From: Sclerotinia nivalis
Taxonomy: Eukaryota; Ascomycota; Leotiomycetes; Helotiales; Sclerotiniaceae
Length of the DNA: 64,000 nt
Reading direction: 5' to 3'
Assembly: GCA_029531795.1 (NCBI GenBank)
Contig: JAPEIS010000006.1
Coordinates: 186,001 to 250,000 of the forward strand
Each line of letters starts with the position of its first letter. Within the stretch, counting starts at the first letter, position 1. The position numbers were made by a program, and so were the translations under genes. The notes below the pieces were generated by a model, which was given only the letters and a program-made list of their open reading frames with translations, had not been told where the DNA came from and did not search any database. This document shows positions 54,060 to 64,000 of the stretch, piece after piece.

Positions 54060-57000
54060 TTGCCTGAAATATAAATCATGAAGCGAATACGATTTCCCTC
54101 AAGTGAGAATGACCTCGCTTGTCGTGTGGAACCATCGCTAAAGCAATATAATGTCCCATTCAATATCGCAAGCGCGCTGCATATATTGCCTAAAATCACA
54201 CTCCCGGAAGCGCGGGATCTCCATTCATATTGCCTATATTATCTAGTATACTATATATAACTCGTGCACTCATAGCCACTCCATATCAATATATCGTAGG
54301 CATTTAAATGAAGGTTTCCGTTCCCTTTCATCATTTAGCCAATGCATCGTTCCAAATATAGGAATGTACACTCAAGTAGATAAACCCATTCACGCTGTAC
54401 ACATCTATTTTCAGTCTTGACTTGGATATCTAGCTGCTTGGCATGGCTCGATAAAGAACCAACTCATAGCTTTTGTTGCAAATCTATGTTGAATGTTTGG
54501 AGCCGAGCATGACATGGCTTTCTTTAAGTGGGGTAAATGTTTAGTTGCCGAGGAGCTATTGGCTTGTGGAGAAGCTATGTCTTAGATTTCGGCATCCCAT
54601 TACGAAAACGGAACGAGCATCAGTGTGTCGAGGAGCTAAGATGACTGTGTGTGTGATGTGGCTGGAACTCTGGGTGATTGATGATGGACAGTACTAAAGC
54701 ATAAGAAAAATACTTCGAAAATACCTCCAGTATGGCCGTCGGGATTATCCTTGATTGGGTATACAGTGATGCATGAAACAACATAAAAGACAGAGGGAAG
54801 TCCGAGTGGATAGTAATGTGCAGATGACTTGTCAAACATCACCTATGATATACGATCTTCTTCATATAATTGGAGTGCAATGTGCACTGTAAGCCTTCAG
54901 GCTGGGGCAGAAACTATCGAGAGTGCTGGGCTGGGCTTGATAAGAAGCAATAGCAACTGAGACCCGTGTTCTTTATGCATTCGATGTTATGCTACGTTAC
55001 CAAACATTGCATTTCTGAGCCACGAGATGTGAGATGATTTGCGATGATCTCATTGGATTTTTGAATTTTTCGCGGCTTGTTGGCATCCAATGATGCTTGG
55101 GATCGGAAAGAGAAGGTAAGGCTTAGGCTTGACTATTGAGTCTGGACTCTGGTCACAGAACACCTACACGATGCGCTATTTTGCTGCATCTCCTCGTTCG
55201 GACCTGTAATAGGCATATATGATTGGTAAAGTTGAGATGGTTTATGAGATTGCCATGTTAGTGATTGATTGATCTTGGCATGTGTGTAAGAATCGATCGC
55301 GCCCAGTTCTGTCGCACACGGTTTCAGGTTACATAACAGCAGAGCTGGTTTGCTTTTCCTCTTAGTCGTTTTTTGTAGGGTGTCCGTTCTTGGCCGGCAA
55401 ATGTACTACTATGGTGGGTCTTTACTCACTTCACTTCAGCCTGAGCTGAGCCTAGAAGGAGTTGGTTTTTGATCAACCTTTTCTCACGTAATATCTCGTT
55501 GGTTATATTCCTCAAATGTTAAGCCACCTAGAATCCAAGGAAATGGTGTATCTGGAAAAGATTCAGACAATCTTGCTTTGATACGGGGTAAATCCCTCTT
55601 GACCTTGCCGGAAACAAATGAGAGTACCATCGCCTTTAGTATACTTATATTATCTTAATCGATGAGTACTCCCATCTGATCAGTCACATGCTCACGTATA
55701 TATCGCAACATGAATGAAATACTAGCAGAAACATCGAAAGTTTACATTGCAGTATTTCAGGCTTTCGAGGGGGATATCGGCCATTCACGTCCAGATCCCA
55801 CCTCTTTTACAACACTAAATTGTTTGAACGGAAACCTCAAGAACAACATCGCTGCTATTTTTCAAGATATTCATCGTGCTTACTTTCCTAAAGCCGGAAC
55901 ACCTGCTGTTCATATAAAAAGTCAGTGAACAGAAAAATACCTCGATTCACCTTCAAGTACGTATCATCGTATCAATGTAATGAATTTACCCCTCTTTAGG
56001 TCACGCCACTATTCAGGATGCCGATGCTCTGGGAGGTTTTTGCAGGACTTGGCTTTGTGGCTGAGGGCGTATCTCGCAGATGGCTGGATTGGTTGATTGG
56101 TTGGCAATGATTTAGGGAGTCTTTTGATACCGAGAGGGGTACATTGTATAGGAAAATTCACCGGTGAGGAAGCAGGATTTGTAGATTTCACGGGACTGTT
56201 GGGTAAGCGATGGGTTATTAAGGATGAGTGTAAAGAGAAATGGAGGGAGTTATTAAGGAACATAGCGCAGCTGTGGCTCTGCCTATGGAGTTAAGCACTA
56301 CGCTTTCTTGAACGCACTTGCGGATGTACTTTATACCATTGTAAGATCTTGCTAAGTCTGTGGTTATACTTAAGACCGAAGCTTGAAAGAGCTTCTCAGA
56401 GTTTTTAAGGTTTGCATTTCCTCTTTAAAATGCTTCATAGTTTGCTTTTATCCCCAGCTCGCTATTTTGACAATCCGGGTCTATCTAATATACATAGTGC
56501 TAGGAGTATCATCCGTCATAGTTGAAGTTGTGAAAAATGGAATATTACTCGTTCAATGTGATAATGCAGGGACCAAAATGTCGAGGAAATTATTAGTTGT
56601 TGTATCCCAATGTGAAGGCACTTAGTTGTCTTCGTCTTTTTCTTGTTCTGTGCCATCTATTTCGATGTTGGGGTTCTCTGTATGATGTTTGGCTTTTTGA
56701 CTTCTGAAGTTATTTTAACCATTCTTTTGCTCTGTCTCTCAATGGCATGGCAGCAGGAGCCTTCATGAACTTGGTCCGTGGAATGTGTTATCTAGTTATG
56801 GAATGATTAAATTAGTGAATTATCTTTATTCACAGTTTCAGTGAAAATTCGAAGCGAGAAATGGTCCACAGTACAAATTGGGAAAAGTTGTCTGTTCTAT
56901 TTGATTTATCAGCTTGGTCGATCTATTGAAATTACAAACCCCAACCCAGGAGTACATGTCGGTTTTAAATGTGTGGTTTCCTCTTGTCTTGTGGTATTAC

Positions 57001-60000
57001 AAATCCTAAATGTACCTTGCGTGGTTTGCTTGTATGCCGATGCCATTATGATTAGCAAATATTAGGCAGCGAACTTCAATATGATATCATTGTGATGTGA
57101 TATTTTCCCCTTATTGCAAAAGCCAACCCCCGCTCAAATCTAGCGTTTCTTTCCAGGAGTTCTTTCTACGTCGAGCACATCGACATTCTAGTCGATGTAG
57201 ATTTCTCCTTAGTGAGATGGACGAAGTTTAGCTTCGTTTTCCCTTCAAGGAAGTTGAATGACTAAATGATCATATCAACTAGAGCGTTTGACGAATTAGA
57301 CTAGTGTGATGACTTTCTTTTACGGTGTTGCCATGGTCGTTGGTCGTGACTAGAGCTGCGGAAGCAGATAATTTAGACTCTTTGTACAGAGTAGACTTTG
57401 AATGATGTGGACTATTTATGCTATTCCCTCGCAAAGTAATGGAAATTGAAATTTAGTCACGCTTTTAATTCGCTTTTTCGCTCTTTTTATCGGACAATAT
57501 GCATGAAACCTACTATTTAATTTCCTCTCCTCGTCCCCGCTCCAGTCCTATCTTCCACTTTCCACTTTTTTATTGAAGAACTGTATTGCCGATTGGATTT
57601 GGTATTAAAGATCTATCAAAATCGATCAAACTCTCTGGCTGGAAGTACTGCGTGGTGGTTCGGACACCGAAAGGAGTTCAAGCTGACCGAGAATTGAATG
57701 TGGAATATTCCTTGCCCATAGCTATCAATGCTGGGTCGTATTGACTTGGAAAATGGGGTTGAATTGATTGTCACTGTTCGTTATTGTTGCTTAACTTTGA
57801 CCGCAAGTAGATTTCGTTCAATAGTAGTACAGTCGTCTTGGGACAAATGTAAATCCAGCTTCTAGAGTCTCAATACTCCTTTAAGTCAAGGTATTCTGCA
57901 AATTAAACGAGGCGATCCATTTTTGGATGACCCGAGAAGTCAATCCGCCCCATAATAATTTTCGATATCAGCAGGAGAAAGTCCGCATACCAATTTCACA
58001 ACATTTTGGAGTATTTAATAGTATAAGATACTAATTTTACAATCTGCGTGGGAGCTGGGGCCAGCATCCCATTCACTCATTGCCTTGAGATTGCGAATAC
58101 GGAATGCGATGTGTTTATAATTCTTGTTTAGAGGGAGCACTGACTTCTGCAAACACAACCCAAGGAAATTAAAGACCAATACTTGCCGATCGCACCTCTG
58201 CTGTCTTTCATTGTAGCCTAGGCCTCAAATCAAAACTGCTTTCTCTGCTTATTTGTACACTCATCCTGGATATCTCATCTGGTACTGTTTATTTCTCTCT
58301 TTATCGTTGTCTCTTTTACTCTAAAAGCTACAATAGTCTCGTAGTTATCTTGAGAGCAAGGCATCATTTACCATGTACTGCGCCTTGTATAATCATCAAA
58401 AGAGTATATGCGTTTATGTTATCTTCATGAGCCATTTCTGGCTTTTTTGATGTCTTTCGCAATTCTGAAATGGCAGTTCTGGTGGACTTATAAACCACAG
58501 GTGTCCTTTACGTATTGCAGTCCTTGTCGAGATAAGATCTACATATGCAAGGTTTACCATTGCCTGATTTACTTTCATAGATCAAGAATACTCTCTAAAA
58601 GACCAAATTTCCACATTGATTGACTTGAAGAATGTTACGTGCATGAGGTCTTACCATGGTTGAGGATTCACTGGCCTATTAGGCTTGCCCAACCTATCTT
58701 TTTCAAGAATTCGATCCTCCAACTGACACATAAAATGTGACCGTGTGTAATGACAACACTTGACAAGCAAGTAAGAACCATAGATAAGGTCATGAATGGG
58801 AAAGTACGGGGATTATTCTTTGCTCTGATTAGGATGTGGTACGAATTGACTCTTTTTTGATTTATGTTCCATCTCATGGATTTGACGAACGCTTCTTCTT
58901 GATTCAAACGACTAACTGAAGATTCGGCTTCTTTCGCCGCTGAACTTATACTATTATCATCAATTCCACCTCTGTTACGGTTGCCAGTGCTCTATGCGTT
59001 TCTTATCGCCTGTATCCACTTGACTGTACTGCATTAACATACAGTCTTTTCTAAACCTTCGAACTTTCTTGTGATATCCCAATATTTCCATGAATTTCCT
59101 TCCATCATCATAATCTGCAAGATCTCATCTTGTTCTTTCTCTAATTCTACGGTCTTACTTTGTTGTTGAAAAGTACTCTTCTGGTCCGAAGAAAAACTTT
59201 TCATAATAGGAAACTCGAACTTAGCTCCATGTTGAATAGAAAAGGAGAATGATTTACATGTGGATAGTTATCATTGGGTATGGTAGATACCAAGTGATGG
59301 ATTAGGGATATATTTATTACTCTATCCTGTCGAGACTCCATATTACCAGTGTATCAAAGTATGCTGCGGTGTTTTTGAGATATCCAGTGGGTATATTTAG
59401 TCCTTCACAAAGCAGAAAAGCCTATCTAGATTTCACTTGCAGTCTCGCAGAGGCAGGTCTGTCTTCACACGGATGCATTCTTGCTGTACTATCTTTTTTT
59501 TTTGGCTCATGTAGACCAGTTGTCTTTCTCTTGCCCCAATTGTTGGTACGTCAACCTGTCACTATCACCCTATTCAACTAATTTATTTCCATTGTCAGTG
59601 GTCAAGATTTTGCCGTCACCCATTCTCATTTTCATTGTTCTTGTACCTCACCAGGAAAGATCTGATGGAATATAGAAGCCTCAACTAATACCCAGATCTA
59701 GTCTAAATTACTGCTAGCAGCTTCATATCTTTCCTCGTACCTACTTTGACTTCGGTTTAGGCTTATCTGGAGCACGATGCTATCATAAGAGTAAGCTTTC
59801 GAGCCCATATCCTACTTTGGTCCTTGTTCGAACTAGGGTACGGGATTTTGTTGTTCTTGTACAGAGTCAAAGATAGTTAATATATGAACCTAATCTCATG
59901 CTATTCAATTTGTCTTGGATTATGTGAATGATGCTGTGTCTTTGATTGATAGAAAGGAGTGAATACCATTTATGGCCATTTGCAAATGCAGGAGCAATAC

Positions 60001-61297
60001 ATAAGCCATTGGTATTCCCTAATACTTCCTCATGGTTTCATAACATTGCTTCAAAAAAGAGAAGAAATGCAGTTTGCTTACGCTTGAAAGCCAGCAAAAT
60101 CAGAGCCCCCGCCAAAGCACCTACTCGGGACTGAAATATCTGACAGTCAATAACTTGAATTTGGCATGGATTCCTCTTCATTTCCGTCTTCTGTTTATAT
60201 GGAATTTTTGTTGTCGCTCTTTCCCAAAGCTCTTATTGTTCTTATACCCCGCAACTATCATATTATTCCTGCCACACATAGTAACGGATATTTTCCTGGG
60301 GTATGCGGGAAACTGGGGAAGGAGGGGATCACAACTATTATCTGAAGGACCTCAGATCTTGAAGAGCTCCCCTGTAAAGTTCTTCATTCGCCCTGGACTT
60401 CAGGAGCAGGGCTATTTTATGATGAGTGTATTTGCGGTACTGTAATTGAAAGATATTTGGAATTCAAACTACTTCACAAACTTCGTCTTCTGGTAGATTC
60501 ACTTTATCCATATTTCAACACCCATTTTCATCAAATCTTAGCCATAAAAGCTTGCCATTTACTAAACGCGACATTAGAAAGATCAATAAAGACCAAGATG
60601 TACAATATAATAGCATAATGGAAACGCAGAAACAAAATCGAAGTACTGGCAAGCAAACTGATACTTATGGAATAGTGATTCAAAGTCACAATTATCTTAA
60701 CCACAAAGTTTTCCGCGTATATACTAACAGATTGTAACAACAGCAGTAACAATATCGTAACAACATCGTAACAATAATCACGAGCACTTGAGAATCAATA
60801 CAAAAAATTGGCATAATATAAGAAAATCATTTGATCAATACCTCCGTATTTGTGGACGGTTCCTACTAGATGATTGAAATCGTCTCTTATATCATAGACA
60901 ATCATGGCACCCAATCTTTTCCTCACTTGTTGTCTTCAGTTTCTCTATATAGTTATACTGTATTCATCGCTGAAACTAACGAAGATATATAAATCGACAC
61001 TGTGAAAACCAAAGGGCTAGATTGAGAAGTTCTAGCAATCGATCGGATATCAAAAACGGGGCCCGTATTCTGGATTTAAGTTTTTCTTGATTGATTTATT
61101 GAAGATTACCTCTATCCATATCTAGTTCTCAATAAAAAATAAAAAATTTATACACCCCGTTCATGCCAGCTTTCATGTCTCCAATAGTCGTGCCTTGAGC
61201 ATAAAAGCTTATACTATTCCGATATCTGATCCTTGGATTTTCAAATAAAAGCAACTAAAATTTATGGATTATTGATACCTAGACAAGGATATATATT
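54060..61297. other. 7.2-kb gene-poor region
   Basis: No confident gene. A possible small gene or relic is at 55710-56063 (listed). Frames at 59.4-60.7 kb are short, T-rich and membrane-like by composition only. A weak gtaacaa-type repeat lies at about 60735-60776. The region is AT-rich and becomes more so toward the LTR-like pair at 61.3 kb. Confidence 0.5.
55710..56063 (+). pseudogene. Possible small gene or relic (about 91 codons)
   Basis: Two exons can be proposed, 55710-55920 and 55999-56063, joined by a 78-bp phase-1 intron (donor GTCAGT, acceptor TTTAG). The product would run 'MNEILAETSKVYIAVFQAFEGDIGHSRPDPTSF' and on through 'HATIQDADALGGFCRTWLCG'. Protein-like text continues after the stop in shifted frames to about 56290, which suggests a degraded gene rather than a genuine short one. 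The family is not recognised. Confidence 0.25.
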
Positions 61298-61621
61298 TGT
61301 TGTTCAAGCTCTTAATAATATATCTAAATATATTGTGAAAAATGTAGGTCGAGATACATATATCCCGATAATACGTTGCAAAGGGGAATAGGATACAAAT
61401 TGATCAGATTATATTGTATAAATTTCGAATAATAGAATTAATATAAATAACAATGGGTTAGGATTGTATATAATAGCTATATAAAAAGATTAATGAAAAA
61501 CGATTGATTATTCTAGAAAAGAAAACGAAGTTTTTTTTTTATATTTAATTACAAAGGATTATATAATTTAATGTTTATAAACTAGTTATATATGTGGCCC
61601 TAGCAATCCAGCTTTCTTATA
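61298..61621 (-). mobile_element. LTR-like sequence, minus orientation, heavily mutated (RIP-like)
   Basis: About 324 bp that aligns along its length with the reverse complement of 62441-62763. Most differences are G-to-A or C-to-T toward this copy (about 30 by hand count, against a handful the other way), as produced by repeat-induced point mutation. The boundaries TGTTG...CTTTCTTATA correspond to TGTTGAGA...TCTCACA in the better copy. The flanks atatt/atatg match at four of five bases and may be a target duplication, which would make this a solo LTR. Confidence 0.6.
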
Positions 61622-62440
61622 ATATGTTATTACAAGAGTTACGTTCATATTTCATATTCCTGGGGGAAAAGAAATGCTGTCAGCCTTAGCACAAGAACAG
61701 TAACGAAATTTACTTCCAGAAATGATAGTGAACATATGTTCTACGAGACAGTATATATTCAAGGATTCTCTTAAATATGGAAATTTACTTAGTATTGGCG
61801 AATTCCAAAAGCAATTAAGCCAATCTCACGGCATGTGACTTAGTTGAAGAATGCGCATCAGAGATCACACCTGCATCTCAAAGCAGGTTGTATGGTATTT
61901 GATTAAATTATTCAAGTTGCAAAAGTTGTGCATTATATAAGCATAGGAAAAGCTGCTATATTCAGGTACTGATTGGTGAAATTGGCGGTAATCAGCATTG
62001 TTAAAAGGGAGGTAACGTTAGATGAGAGAGTCCGAATACCCCATTAGGAGAATACAGTACTGAGCTTATCTCCACTTTCCGTCCTTCTCCCCCTTCATCC
62101 AGAATTTAGTGCTGATATATTTATAAGCACTTACTTCACCCTAAAATCCATCGTAGTTGGCCCGCGAGATAACAATCGCGTATGCTTTAAGGGTCAGTGA
62201 GAGCTTCGATGTTAGCTTTACCTTAGGTAGTGTTAAGTGACATTAATTTTACCGGCGCGATTTTTGAAAGATTTCTGTGATCAGACCCTGGAAAGCTAGA
62301 TGCCGATCAGAGTGAGTCGCCACTGTTAATTTTTCACCATTAACATGCTGCTAAAATTCATTGTCATTCTCGCTTAATGCATTGAGCCCCTGTCGTCTTT
62401 CCTCTGTTCTTCTTGTACAAGAATATTTTAACACTGATAG
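61622..62440. other. Spacer between inverted LTR-like copies
   Basis: About 820 bp of unique-looking AT-rich sequence with no frame of note. Because the flanking copies are inverted, this is not the body of an ordinary LTR retrotransposon. Confidence 0.5.
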
Positions 62441-62763
62441 TGTGAGAAAGTTGGATTACTAGGGCTATATACATAGCTAGTTCATAGGCATTAGATTATA
62501 TGATCCTCCGTAATTAAATATAAAAAGAAGGCTTCGCTTTCCCTTCTAGAATAATCAATCATTTTCACTAATCTTTTTGCATACCGATTATATACAACCC
62601 CAACCCATTGTTATTCATATTAGTTCTACTATTCGAAATTTATATAATATAATCTGATCAATTCGTATCCTATTCCCCCTTGCAGCGTACTATCGGGACG
62701 CACGTATCTCGACCTACCTCTTTTACAATAGCTCTTCAGATCTCAACTTGATACATCTCAACA
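62441..62763 (+). mobile_element. LTR-like sequence, plus orientation
   Basis: About 323 bp beginning TGTGAGAAAG and ending TCTCAACA: near-inverted TG...CA termini as in Ty1/copia- or gypsy-type LTRs. It carries a TATA-like aatataaaaag at 62517-62527, a reasonable LTR promoter. The flanking five bases (gatag / ccgct) do not match, so the ends or the insertion history are uncertain. No gag or pol frame is adjacent. Confidence 0.55.
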
Positions 62764-63386
62764 CCGCTCGCTTTGTCACCTCCTCGTCGAATCCTCCGAG
62801 GGTCTGTCTCGGACTCCTAGCTGAATACCTAAATGGGGTAAACCACTAACCAGGCAGTATACCAAAACCAAGCTTTACAGGTATAATGTGTTCTAATTGC
62901 TCTTCTACATGCACTGTAAAAGTTATCTCATATTCTGGAATTTCTGATGTGCCTGCTCATGCACACACTTGTCATTCATCCCCTTTCTCCGACTTTTGTT
63001 ACATAAACAGACATCTCTGACTTCTTTTGGAGATAAATCTAGCTTTTCCAATTCCTTTGGACGTGCTGCAAAAAAGTCAGAGTGCTCGTATGCAAGTAAA
63101 TGAGTCTCCACTGAAAATAGATGCGAGGACTTTCTGTTGTATAATGCAGAAAAGGTAGTCTGGTTAGGGTAAAGCGTATGGGATGTTGATGAATTTTACT
63201 GTCGATTAGCTGTTCTAGATTGTCAATATATGATTCAAGTTATCATTTTGATCTAACGTGAGCCTCTTTTGTGACTACTGTTTGCCCCTTTCCTGTGCCT
63301 TTTCTCGCAGCGCTAGAAAATGATCTTAAAAGTGGCCGAGAATTTTCCTCCTTCATCGGTAATGACGCTTGTTGATGGCCTTTGAA
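62764..63386. other. Spacer between the LTR-like copy and the Fot/pogo element
   Basis: The first ~90 bases are GC-richer than their surroundings (ccgctcgctttgtcacctcc and following). A 62-codon minus-strand frame at 62923-63111 with four cysteines and basic clusters is not recognisable. Nothing else is supported. Confidence 0.4.
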
Positions 63387-63432
63387 TAACGTGGTTTATC
63401 ATCATGTGGGCCATATCATCATGTAGGCCACT
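63387..63432 (+). repeat. Terminal inverted repeat of the Fot/pogo element
   Basis: Two tandem 17-bp units starting atcatcatgtgg and atcatcatgtag, where the MITE has atcatcgagtgg twice. Begins with a TA that is the likely target duplication. Confidence 0.85.
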
Positions 63433-63498
63433 TTTACCTCAATTCGTACATTCAAATTCATATTATTCAACAACCACTAAATCAATTGATTGAAACTA

Positions 63499-64000
63499 TT
63501 AAGAATCTAATAATCTAGGATTTATTATATTGATTTGACAAGTTCTTAAATTATGATCTGGCTTTCCATATTTATTACAGTATCTACTAGAAGATGCTTC
63601 CCTATTAGAATTTCCTTTATTTTGATGTTCGTTGTGTTGAATTTGAATATCAATCTTTTGTTGAGATAATATATCTTCAGCTTTTTGTTCAGTAAGTATT
63701 CCTTCATTATGTAGTTGAATCTTTTTAGTGTGTCGATGTTTGCTTAATATCTTATTTGTTTTTCGAAGTATACGATTCTTTGTATTTAAAAGTGTATTTT
63801 TATAAGCTAATCTTTCTGTATTCTTAGCTAGAGCTAATATAGTTTCAAATATAGGTGTAAGGGAGTTTGATTGATGACGAGCTATTCGAGATTTTACTAA
63901 AGTTGATTGTGAAAGAGCTTCAGTTGAGTTGTGAGGTGTTTGAGAGATCCAATAGTTTAAATCGATGGATGGAGGGGTAGGCATACAAATTCGAATATCT
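63499..64000 (-). CDS. Fot/pogo-family transposase, C-terminal part (partial at the window edge)
   Basis: Open from the window edge to the stop at 63499; the Met at 63984 is probably internal, because the frame continues upstream to the edge. The visible 166 codons are the region after the DDE catalytic core. They include 'WISQTPHNSTEALSQSTLVKSRIARHQ' and 'SLTPIFETILALAKNTERL', a coiled, basic stretch ('NTKNRILRKTNKILSKHRHTKK'), and a terminal zinc-knuckle-like C-x2(-3)-C...H...C ('CNKYGKPDHNLRTC'). This order is typical of fungal Fot1/pogo-like DDE transposases. The catalytic residues themselves are outside the window, so activity cannot be judged; no stop or frameshift is seen in the visible part. 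Confidence 0.88.
   Translation of the reverse strand, partial: DIRICMPTPPSIDLNYWISQTPHNSTEALSQSTLVKSRIARHQSNSLTPIFETILALAKNTERLAYKNTLLNTKNRILRKTNKILSKHRHTKKIQLHNEGILTEQKAEDILSQQKIDIQIQHNEHQNKGNSNREASSSRYCNKYGKPDHNLRTCQINIINPRLLDS

Larger units (their letters stand above)
63387..64000 (-). mobile_element. Fot/pogo-type (Tc1-mariner superfamily) transposon, one end, continues beyond the window
   Basis: The terminal repeat is at 63387-63432 and begins TAACGTGGTTTATC. The C-terminal part of a transposase follows on the minus strand. The terminal repeat shares the double-unit layout of the MITE at 45560-46000 but differs at about six positions. The other end and most of the transposase lie past 64000. 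Confidence 0.88.

Noticed and set aside
59369..60445. T-rich frames that look membrane-like
   Set aside because: Hydrophobicity follows from T-rich DNA; there is no conserved motif and the frames overlap one another.
61298..62763. Complete LTR retrotransposon
   Set aside because: The two LTR-like copies are inverted and the spacer is only 820 bp with no gag or pol, so they cannot be the two ends of one element.
62923..63111. 62-codon cysteine-containing minus-strand frame
   Set aside because: Cysteine spacing fits no zinc-finger class I know, and it lies in transposon-flanking debris.

Overview
The window is nuclear DNA of a filamentous ascomycete. Genes carry several short introns (about 45-110 bp) with GTANGT-type donors and fungal branch sites such as TACTAAC. 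The products are fungal types: a WSC-domain wall/secreted protein, a GtaA-type secreted glutaminase, a GMC oxidoreductase, a NatB catalytic subunit and a Fot/pogo-type transposase. The overall style (AT-leaning, gene-sparse, RIP-like decay of repeats) fits a Leotiomycete, possibly Sclerotiniaceae; that assignment is inference only. I rebuilt each gene by joining open frames at plausible splice sites. Exon boundaries are therefore predictions from sequence, but phases were checked and are consistent in every model.

Layout. 2.1-5.2 kb: a C-terminal SANT/Myb-like protein (+) converging on an Apa2-type Ap4A phosphorylase (-). 8.9-17.9 kb: secreted GMC oxidoreductase (+), NAD(P)-dependent SDR (-), and a GtaA-family glutaminase (+) divergent from the SDR. 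18.7-19.9 kb: an RRM protein with SR-like N-terminus and RGG-like tail, Tra2-like, with unusually flexible splice sites. 23.0-25.3 kb: an intronless PIF1-type helicase carrying an RNase H1-type hybrid-binding N-domain (-). 26.5-29.5 kb: one-cysteine peroxiredoxin and a small eight-cysteine secreted protein. 37.0-43.4 kb: an uncharacterised acidic protein (-), NatB catalytic subunit (+), and a two-WSC-domain secreted protein (-). 46.7-54.1 kb: a GNAT acetyltransferase, an unrecognised 492-residue protein and a class III CoA-transferase (all +).

The genes do not form an obvious pathway cluster; most are housekeeping or secreted single genes. The gene-poor stretches (5.2-8.9, 29.5-37.0, 54.1-63.4 kb) hold simple repeats, decayed ORFs and transposon debris.

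The most informative mobile DNA is a family pair. A roughly 441-bp MITE lies at 45560-46000. The right edge of the window carries the end of a Fot/pogo (Tc1-mariner superfamily) element whose terminal repeat is a diverged version of the MITE's, with the C-terminus of its transposase gene. At 61.3-62.8 kb two LTR-like sequences lie in inverted orientation; one is heavily C-to-T/G-to-A mutated relative to the other, the signature of repeat-induced point mutation. A further pattern is that several genes show alternating C-rich and G-rich blocks along the coding strand.
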